From Ruminococcaceae bacterium OttesenSCG-928-L11 (lineage in GTDB: Bacteria; Bacillota; Clostridia; Oscillospirales; Ruminococcaceae): DNA of 35,713 nt. A program made the position numbers and the translations under genes. The notes under the pieces were generated by a model. That model did not search any database and was not told the DNA's origin. It saw only the letters and a list, made by a program, of their open reading frames with translations. This document shows positions 26,564 through 33,100 of this stretch, one piece after another; position 1 is the stretch's first letter; every line of letters starts with the position of its first letter. The stretch covers positions 1 through 35,713 of the forward strand of contig JAJDGX010000015.1 of the NCBI GenBank assembly GCA_030265885.1, given 5' to 3'.

Positions 26564-26949
26564 ATGAAGTGTGTCTATCTCATCTCATGCGTCAAAAGCA
26601 AGCAGAAAACGCTGCCCTCATGTCGGGCGGAGGAAATGTATATCAGTCCGCTCTATCGCGCTTCTCTTTCTTACGCATTGAGCTTCGCAGAAAACAAAAC
26701 GAAGCAGGTATTTATCTTGTCGGCACTTTATGGATTGCTTTCATTGGACGAGACAATCAGCTGTTACGAAAAGACTCTTGGTGCGATGTCGGCATCTAAA
26801 AAGCCGCATGGGGGCGCAATGTCAGCGATAAGCTTGCTGAGCGATTTGATTTTGAAAACACCCATTTTGTTTTCCTCGCGGGTGAAAAATATGTTGCGCC
26901 GCTACGAAAATATCTGAAGCATTATATTGAGCAGAGCAAAGCCAAGTAG
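26564..26949 (+). pseudogene. DUF6884-like (YaaA-like) gene with a -1 frameshift in an A run
   Basis: Reading from ATG 26564 (GGAGGG upstream) gives MKCVYLISCVKSKQK, then ISPLYRASLSYALSF and LSALYGLLSLDETISCYEKTL, which I recognise as DUF6884-like. After AMSASK the frame degenerates and ends at 26917. A -1 shift at the five-A run 26798-26802 restores KAAWGRNVSDKLAERFDF, then THFVFLAGEKYVAPLRKYLK, ending at TAG 26947-26949 for about 128 residues in all. So the gene has a one-base deletion, a sequencing error, or a programmed frameshift. The family is of unknown function. It is the last gene of the + strand cargo, 21 bases after the ADP-ribosylglycohydrolase stop. Confidence 0.8.
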
Positions 26950-27028
26950 TGATAAGCTTATTGCGTGTGAAGTGTTGCAATCACAGCGTTTTGCGCTATT
27001 AGCCTATCGCATCGAATCATATCGGGAT

Positions 27029-27048
27029 ATCATTACGTACGTAATGAT
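27029..27048. repeat. 20-base perfect palindrome
   Basis: A self-complementary sequence centred on ACGTACGT (27035-27042) with ATCATT/AATGAT arms. It has no spacer, so it would make a poor hairpin in RNA but a good symmetric binding site for a dimeric DNA-binding protein. The regulator is unknown. Confidence 0.6.
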
Positions 27049-27086
27049 TAACGTAGCAAGCAATGTCTCCGCTGCCGCAGAGACAA

Positions 27087-27136
27087 AAACCCCAACAATA
27101 ACTCGCCCATCTGCGCGCGAGTTATTGTTGGGGTTT
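27087..27136. terminator. Strong 20-bp stem, probable intrinsic terminator for the minus-strand mob operon
   Basis: The arms 27087-27106 and 27117-27136 are perfectly complementary over 20 bases, with a 10-base loop. Read on the minus strand the stem is followed by a run of five T (from 27089 down to 27085), the mark of a Rho-independent terminator for transcripts leaving mobA. In the plus direction only a short T run exists, so termination of the cargo operon is weaker. Confidence 0.75.
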
Positions 27137-27141
27137 GCTTG

Positions 27142-27159
27142 TTAGGGGATTCCCCCTAA
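27142..27159. repeat. Short inverted repeat TTAGGGG/CCCCTAA
   Basis: Seven-base arms (27142-27148, 27153-27159) with a 4-base loop, directly beside the large terminator-like stem. It could be a secondary terminator element or part of a recombination site. No further support. Confidence 0.4.
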
Positions 27160-27214
27160 TACCCCTCGGATGTCCGCTTTGCTCCCATCCGTTAAGCCGC
27201 TTCGCGTCTGCTGC

Positions 27215-27232
27215 GGCCACCTGACGGTGGCC
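27215..27232. repeat. GC-rich hairpin overlapping the mobA stop codon
   Basis: Arms GGCCACC (27215-27221) and GGTGGCC (27226-27232) with loop TGAC. On the minus strand it starts within the mobA stop codon. There is no T tract after it, so an mRNA 3'-end stabilising structure is more likely than termination. Confidence 0.45.
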
Positions 27233-28707
27233 TATTTTTCGTACAAATCATACCGCTTCACATGAGGATTTTCACGCGCAGGCGCATTCAAATGGATGCC
27301 GAGGATTCGGTCAGCATTCCCTCGTGCCACATTCAAATCGCGGCTGTTTTCTTTTGTCGCGTGATAACTGCCATATAGCTTTTTCTTTTCAGCGGCAAGG
27401 GTCGCATATTCCTGCTTTAACTGCTTCATGGAGGGCAGCTTTTTCAGTCCAAGACTATCAAAATATTTCTTCGCCGCACGATGCAATAGGATATCGGCGG
27501 TATGCTCATCATAAAAGCGGCGTTTCCATCCGCCGGTCTTGTACTGCGAATAAACCTCGCGGGTCTTGCTGTATTGCCCGACATTTTTTTGAAGCTCAGA
27601 AATTTCTTTTTGCCTACCCTCAATCTCTTTGATTCTGCCGGTCAGCGCAGAAAATTCAGCGGATGCAGCCGATGCTTTTTGCTTCAAATCCTCATAACTA
27701 TCGATACCATTTTCCTGCAAAAACACGAGCGTTTTCGCAGCCTGCTTCAAGCTGAAAATCTTTGCCCACTGCTCATAACCGGCACCCTTGCCCTCGCGGA
27801 TTTTCGCCTGTATATCAATCAGCAAACTCACGCGCTCCGACCCAGATTGGTGCGTATGCAAACCGCTGTCACTGCTTGATGATATCATTCTGGCCTTGCC
27901 TAAACGAGCGCAGATTGCCGCCTGCGTGTAGGCATCGCCCAACGAATTTAACCGCACAGGTTTACCCCAATCGGCGGCTTTTACGCTGATGTGCTTGCGC
28001 TTTGTGTTGACTTCAAACCCATCCGATTTGAGCCTGTCGAGCAGACCGTCGAATGTAGTGCAGACAGGCAAAAGCTCCTCTATTTTTTGCTGCAATATTT
28101 GCCTGTTTGATGGCTTTTTGTCGCCCAACCACGTGGCATAATTCTGCCCTTTGCTTGGCTTTGGATTCTCGATAATCGACAAGCCATGCTCCGCGCAAAT
28201 CAGGTCGGAAAGCCGCCTCACAGCGAATGACGAACCCCAAAAGTTTTTGAATTTGCGCCCCGAATCCAGCGTAGTAGAATTGAACACAGCATGGCAGTGA
28301 ACGTGTGCCTTATCAGTGTGAACAGCGACGATGAAAGCGTGCTGATTTTTGGTAAAGCGTGACACTAATTCATAGCCGACTTCAAGAGCCTCCTGTGGGG
28401 TAATCTCGCCCGGCTTGAAGCTCTGCCGGATGTGATATGCCAGAATATTCCGCTCGCGCTGATCGCGGCCTGTGATGTAATCGTACTCGCGCTTGGTGAT
28501 TAAAAATTCCGTATCCACAGTATGCGGATCACACGCGAAGCATTTCACCAAATCGCCGCTCGCCGTTTTGCCGGGATTGATAATATAGCCGACCTGTCTG
28601 TCAATAGTTTTGTCGGGATTATTGGCATAATCCGTGCGCTCCTTTAAGGTCTGCGCGATACTTTTGCCCTTGTTCATATGCAAAGGTTTTATCCATGTCG
28701 CTGCCAT
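27232..28707 (-). CDS. mobA: MobP-family relaxase (MobA-like)
   Basis: 491 residues. The N-terminal relaxase domain has a candidate catalytic Tyr27 (RTDYANNPDKT) and the three-histidine metal motif in AVHTDKAHVHCHAVFN (DNA about 28280-28323). Relaxases nick oriT, become covalently linked to the 5' end and carry the strand into the recipient. Residues about 320-490 are charged and likely coiled coil. It starts 8 bases after the mobC stop, with a GAGG motif overlapping that stop, so the two genes are coupled. Length and layout match the relaxases of clostridial integrative and mobilisable elements. The gene looks intact. Confidence 0.92.
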   Translation of the reverse strand: MAATWIKPLHMNKGKSIAQTLKERTDYANNPDKTIDRQVGYIINPGKTASGDLVKCFACDPHTVDTEFLITKREYDYITGRDQRERNILAYHIRQSFKPGEITPQEALEVGYELVSRFTKNQHAFIVAVHTDKAHVHCHAVFNSTTLDSGRKFKNFWGSSFAVRRLSDLICAEHGLSIIENPKPSKGQNYATWLGDKKPSNRQILQQKIEELLPVCTTFDGLLDRLKSDGFEVNTKRKHISVKAADWGKPVRLNSLGDAYTQAAICARLGKARMISSSSDSGLHTHQSGSERVSLLIDIQAKIREGKGAGYEQWAKIFSLKQAAKTLVFLQENGIDSYEDLKQKASAASAEFSALTGRIKEIEGRQKEISELQKNVGQYSKTREVYSQYKTGGWKRRFYDEHTADILLHRAAKKYFDSLGLKKLPSMKQLKQEYATLAAEKKKLYGSYHATKENSRDLNVARGNADRILGIHLNAPARENPHVKRYDLYEK

Positions 28708-28714
28708 AATAGCC

Positions 28715-29065
28715 TCACGCTATGGCGGATAGTCGCCGCAAAATCTCTCTTGTCTGCTCCCAAATTTCCTCGTGATGCGCGCGAATTTTCTCAATATCAT
28801 CGGCGTGAATATTGCCAGTATCATTTGCGCGGCGAGCGATTTGATTGAGATTGTTGCTTACATTTGAGAGTAGACGCACCATCTCCCGAACACTGTCCAT
28901 CTCCACATGAATTACGCGCCCGTCAATGGCCATTTTGAGAAGATATGCCCGCATATTTTTGATGCCGGACTGCTCCATTCGTCGGTGAATCATATCGCGC
29001 TCCTTTTCGTCCACCATGAAGCGGATGAAGATGTCGCGCTTGCGTTTGTACTGCTTTTTTTCCAA
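28715..29065 (-). CDS. mobC: MobC-like relaxosome accessory protein
   Basis: 116 residues from a TTG start at 29065, chosen because AAGGGGG lies 8 bases upstream. An in-frame start at 29200 would add 45 residues unlike the family and would run through the divergent promoter region. The protein shows the MobC pattern: basic N-terminus (KKQYKRKRDIFIRFMVDEKE), a ribbon-helix-helix-like region, then LLSNVSNNLNQIARRAND, a hallmark of MobC. It binds oriT and helps the relaxase melt and nick DNA. It is encoded directly before mobA. Confidence 0.88.
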   Translation of the reverse strand: MEKKQYKRKRDIFIRFMVDEKERDMIHRRMEQSGIKNMRAYLLKMAIDGRVIHVEMDSVREMVRLLSNVSNNLNQIARRANDTGNIHADDIEKIRAHHEEIWEQTREILRRLSAIA

Positions 29066-29187
29066 TGAGTTATCCCCCTTTTGTATTTGAGTAGCCGAAT
29101 TTCGCAACTCGGCCCAGCGGCTATTGCGCACGGCTGAATATCGGATATAATTGTCTTGTAATACTTTTTGGAGGGTGAGGTGAGGGT
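29066..29187. other. Divergent intergenic region, candidate oriT
   Basis: 122 bases between divergent mobC and lytTR genes. It contains an imperfect 8-bp inverted repeat (29094-29113: GCCGAATT/AACTCGGC with one G-T pair and a 4-base loop) and the lytTR promoter. oriT sites of MobP elements commonly lie just upstream of mobC and contain such a repeat. No nic site could be identified by eye. Confidence 0.45.
29124..29151 (+). promoter_or_regulatory. Probable sigma-A promoter of the lytTR-DUF3021 pair
   Basis: A perfect -10 box TATAAT at 29146-29151 lies 16 bases after a weak -35-like TTGCGC (29124-29129). Transcription would start near 29158, about 30 bases before the lytTR ATG, leaving room for the GGAGGG ribosome binding site at 29170-29175. 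The weak -35 is compatible with activation by LytTR itself. Confidence 0.55.
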
Positions 29188-29619
29188 ATGAAAGTGACAA
29201 TCTGCGAGAATGAAGCTCAGCAGGAAACAGAGGTTGTCATCCACTGCAAACAGGCTGACGATGAGGTGTTGCACCTTGCCGCGCTGTTGTCCACATCGAC
29301 GCAAAAGTTGGCCGGCGTGAAAGATGGCAAAACATTTTTGCTGGAACCGCGCGAGATTCTATACTTTGATTCCGTGGACAAAAAAACCTTTGCATATACT
29401 GCGACTGATGTGTACGAAATTTCACTGCGGCTCTACGAATTGGAGCAATGCCTGCCGACTTCATTTTTTCGGGCATCCAAGGCTTCAATTGTCAACATTG
29501 ACAAAATTACCAGCATTCAGCCCGACTTCGGCAGTCGCCTTAAAATCGCCCTGATAAACAGTGAAAAGCTGACTGTTTCGCGGCAATATGCACAAGCTTT
29601 GAAATCGAAATTACAATGA
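29188..29619 (+). CDS. LytTR-domain DNA-binding transcriptional regulator
   Basis: 143 residues. The C-terminal ~100 residues are a LytTR domain: LLEPREILYFDSVDKKTFAY (near 50-70), then FFRASKASIVNIDKITSI (near 92-110) and SRQYAQALKSKL at the end. The N-terminal ~40 residues are a short lead-in, not a receiver domain, so the protein is not a classical two-component response regulator. Its ATG follows G-rich ribosome binding sequence. The stop overlaps the first possible start of the DUF3021 gene. Such single-domain LytTR proteins paired with membrane proteins form autoregulatory systems in Firmicutes; here it would control the element or itself. Confidence 0.9.
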   Translation: MKVTICENEAQQETEVVIHCKQADDEVLHLAALLSTSTQKLAGVKDGKTFLLEPREILYFDSVDKKTFAYTATDVYEISLRLYELEQCLPTSFFRASKASIVNIDKITSIQPDFGSRLKIALINSEKLTVSRQYAQALKSKLQ

Positions 29620-29633
29620 TTGGAGCCAATAAT

Positions 29634-30077
29634 ATGAAACGATTTATGCAGTACGTTGCGGCGATAAAAACCGTGACCGCGTTTGCATTCACAGGCGCTA
29701 TTATGCTACTTACAGTTGCGGCTATGTTCCTTGGCAAAGACGCGATTTCCATCGGCATCATCTGGCAAACCGTGTTTCTCGCACTGATATTTGGAACGGC
29801 ACAGTTCGTATGCTTTTCAGAAAATATATTTACGAAGCTACGAACGCCGGGACGGTTGACGATTCTTAGCGTTGTCACGCTGGCGGCGCTATCTATATTC
29901 GCGGCTGTGTTCAAGTGGTTCGATATCGGCAATGCTATAAACTGGCTGGTATTCGCAGGCGTTTACGCAGTTATTTTCCTCATCGCAACTACTGCTCTGC
30001 GCATGGTGTTTCGCGTTGGTGAACTTCGATATAACGAGTTGCTGGTGGCCTACAAGTCGCGACAAACGGACAACTAA
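29634..30077 (+). CDS. DUF3021-family membrane protein (LytTR partner)
   Basis: 147 residues from the ATG at 29634, with GGAG at 29622-29625; an ATG at 29616 overlapping the lytTR stop is an alternative. Four hydrophobic segments are visible: about residues 10-32, 43-62, 75-95 and 103-125 of this start, as expected for the four-helix DUF3021 proteins. The cytoplasmic tail is short (RYNELLVAYKSRQ). In Firmicute LytTR regulatory systems the membrane protein holds the LytTR regulator inactive; the same role is inferred here. Its 3' end faces the large helicase gene, with an inverted repeat between them. Confidence 0.85.
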   Translation: MKRFMQYVAAIKTVTAFAFTGAIMLLTVAAMFLGKDAISIGIIWQTVFLALIFGTAQFVCFSENIFTKLRTPGRLTILSVVTLAALSIFAAVFKWFDIGNAINWLVFAGVYAVIFLIATTALRMVFRVGELRYNELLVAYKSRQTDN

Positions 30078-30082
30078 GCCAA

Positions 30083-30148
30083 AATCGGCGAGAGCTGTGC
30101 AAAGCTTTAAGCTTGGCTCTAAACTTGGCACTAAGCTCATCGCCGATT
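30083..30148. terminator. Large inverted repeat between convergent genes, possible bidirectional terminator
   Basis: The arms 30083-30096 and 30134-30148 pair over 14 bases with one bulged base (outer arms AATCGGCGA/TCGCCGATT). The 37-base loop contains AAAGCTTT and repeated CTTGG/ACTTGG pieces. It lies between the DUF3021 stop and the helicase stop, the usual place for a shared terminator, but no clear T tract follows on either strand. Confidence 0.45.
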
Positions 30149-30153
30149 CTTCC

Positions 30154-33100
30154 TTATATATCTAACTCTTTTGATTTTGTAACGCCACGTTCGCTGCTGT
30201 GCTTGCCGCCGGCAAACCCTCGCAAGCTATCCAAAATAGATGGCTTTGCCTTGGCAGAAGCAACAGCTCGCACAGGTTCATGGCTGTAATCGCTATCGCG
30301 CTCAATATTCTGCTCAACATCACGATTTTCGATACCGTCTGCGACATCCGCGTCGCCGCTGTGATCAATATTAAGCTCCGCATTCAAAAGCGCCAGCCGC
30401 GCCTCTTTTTCCTGTAAATCATCCTCTTGCTCAAAGGGTTTTGCAAGCTCCGCTTTCGCAGATTTCACTTGGCTATGAAAATTCTCAAGCTGAGATTTCG
30501 CACCGTTCAACCGCTCCGGCAGCTTATCAAGCGCGTTGTTCATACGAGTGATATTGCCGAGCGCATCGGTGCCAAGCTCAATCTGATAAGTCATTGTGCC
30601 GCGCAGAAGCAGGTTGATTTGCTGGCCAAAGGATTCATATCTAAGACTCAGCTTAAAGCCCATATATTCGCCAACCGGCACATCTGTATTACGCCCTTTG
30701 ACACCCTTGCAGGCTTCGAGCAGTGCCTTTGCCGCAGGCTCTTTTTCGGTGTACTTGACATCATTTATCACCATGCCGGGGAACTCCCGCGACACGGAAA
30801 TTGCGCCGTTTGCCCCGGAGATTTCAAGCGTTTTTTCCTTTACGACAGCGTAATCGGCGATATCCTTTTCCAAGCCTGCAATGCGTTCCGTCACATCCGA
30901 AATTTGCTGTGGAAACAGCTTGATAAGACTGTCCTCCAAGCGGTAGTGCTGGCTCCTGTGCTCCGCTTTCAGCATCCGCAGCTTCGCTACCTCATTATCG
31001 AGATTCATCTTCTCGGCAATGAGCGGATTTCCGGCGCACAGCGCTTTAATTTCCGCATAGCTGAGAGCTGTTTCGTCAACGTCCTCACACGAACGAACGG
31101 GGGATTTACTGCTCATAATTTGCGCAATAAATTCTTGCTTTTTCTGAACAGTCTGCCAGAGGTAAGAGTCGAATGTGCCAGAGGTTGCATATCTGTAAAT
31201 CTGCACCTCATCGTTCTTATTACCTTGCCGGATAATGCGCCCGGAACGCTGTTCAAGGTCGGCAGGACGCCACGGACAATCGACATCATGGAGCGCAATC
31301 AGCTTGTCCTGCACGTTGGTGCCTGCGCCCATTTTGAACGTGGAGCCAAGCAGAATACGCACCTTACCTTGCCGCACTTTGGCAAATAATTCTTTCTTTT
31401 TGCTCTCGGTATCGGCCTCGTGAATAAAGGAGATTTCGCTTTCGGGAATGCCGCGCAGGAGAAGCTTTTCACGAATATCATCATAGATATTGAATCGTCC
31501 ATCCTTGTTCGGTGTGGAGAAGTCGGAGAACACAAGTTGTGTCAGTTTATCAGCGCGGGTGGCATCCCAAATCTCGAATATTTTTCCGGCGCACACGTTG
31601 ACCTTGCTGCCCTCAAAATCAGGTAAAAGCGGGTTCATAAGTCGCTGGTCAAGGCCGATTTTTCTGCCATCCGTCGTGATTCGGAGCATATTATCGACTG
31701 TAGGGTCAACCTGTTTTGCGTGAACAGCGGCGGCGCGTTCGGATAGCTCCACCACCATTTCCTGCTGAATATCCGAAGGCTCAACAATGACATTTTCGTA
31801 CTTCGCCTCCGGCACAGGGAGCTTTAGCATATCGGCGGTCTGAATGTCCGCGACCTCACGAAACATGGTCATGAGTTCAGGCAAATTATGAAAGCGAGCA
31901 AAGCGGGTGCGCGCCCGGTAGCCGGTTCCTTCCGGCGCTAACTCTATGCTGGTGACCGTTTCGCCGAAAATGCTCGCCCACGAATCAAAGTGAGTGAGCC
32001 GTTTGGCTGCAAGCGTGTCAAATTGAAGATAGCGTTGCATTGTGTACATCTCAGCCATCGAGTTCGAGATGGGCGTGCCTGTGGCAAAAATAACCCCCTT
32101 ATTATCGGTCAATTCATCAAGGTATCGGCACTTCATAAACAGGTCGCTGGACTTCTGCGCTTCGGATGCGGAAAGGCCTGCCACATTGCGCATTTTTGTG
32201 TAAAGGAACAAATTTTTGAATTGATGTGCTTCGTCCACAAACAGCCTGTCAACGCCCAATTGCTCGAAATTTACCACATCATCGCGCTGCTTACTATCCA
32301 GCAATTTTTTCAGCCGAGTTTCCAGATTTCGCTTCGTTTTTTCCATCTGTTTAATGGAATATCGCTCACCATTGGTGGCTTTGAGACCGTTAATCCCATC
32401 CTGAATTTCCCCAATTTGCTCCCGAATCTGCCGCTCCTGCCGCTCTCTGGACATGGGTATTTTTTCAAGCTGAGAATGCCCAATGATAACCGCGTCATAA
32501 TCGCCGGTGGCAATTTTGGCGCAGAATTTCTTGCGGTTGCGCATCTCAAATTCTTTCTTTGTGGCGACAAGAATATTTGCGCTGGGATAGAGCCGCAGAT
32601 ACTCCGCCGCCCATTGCTCGGTCAGATGATTCGGCACAGCAATCAGACTTTTCTGGCATAACCCAAGGCGCTTGCTTTCCTGCGCGGCGGCGATAATGGT
32701 AAAGGTTTTGCCCGCGCCCACAACATGGGCATAGAGCGTGTTGCCGCCGTAAAGATGCCGCGCCACGCCATCCACCTGATGCTTACTGAGCCTGATTTCG
32801 GGGTTGATCCCCTCAAAAACAATATGACTGCCATCATACTCACGCAGGCGAACGCTGTTGAATAAATCGTTGTATTGCCGCACAAGAGTCTGGCGACGAT
32901 CAGGGTCTTGCCAAATCCAATCCTTAAATCTTTGCTTGATGGTTTCCTGCTTTTGCTGTGCAAGGGTGGTCTGTTTTTTGTTGAGGATGCGCACACTTCT
33001 GCCATCCGCATCCTCTTTGTAATCATACACACGCACATCGCGCAAATTGAGTGTATCGTCAATAATCTGGTAGGCGTTCATGCGATCAGTGCCATAGGTG

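Larger units (their letters stand above)
26950..27231. other. Non-coding, hairpin-rich junction between cargo and mobilisation region
   Basis: 282 bases with no credible gene. It separates the convergent cargo (+) and mob (-) units and holds, in order, a 20-base perfect palindrome (27029-27048), a 20-bp terminator-like stem (27087-27136), a 7-bp hairpin (27142-27159) and a 7-bp hairpin overlapping the mobA stop (27215-27232). This would be a natural insertion boundary for the cargo. Confidence 0.6.

Noticed and set aside
26795-26806. Classical X-XXY-YYZ slippery heptamer in the DUF6884-like gene
   Set aside because: The zero-frame sequence is T-AAA-AAG, so the P-site triplet does not re-pair well; an indel is a simpler explanation.
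26927-27145. 72-codon open frame in the junction
   Set aside because: It starts inside the frameshifted DUF6884-like gene and runs through the palindrome and the 20-bp terminator stem; no domain or ribosome binding site.
29066-29200. Longer mobC beginning at 29200
   Set aside because: The extra 45 residues are unlike MobC and would cover the divergent promoter and overlap lytTR; the TTG at 29065 has a strong ribosome binding site.
30427-31389. 320-codon + strand open frame
   Set aside because: It is antisense to the C-terminal helicase lobe of the same large gene and looks like a composition effect.
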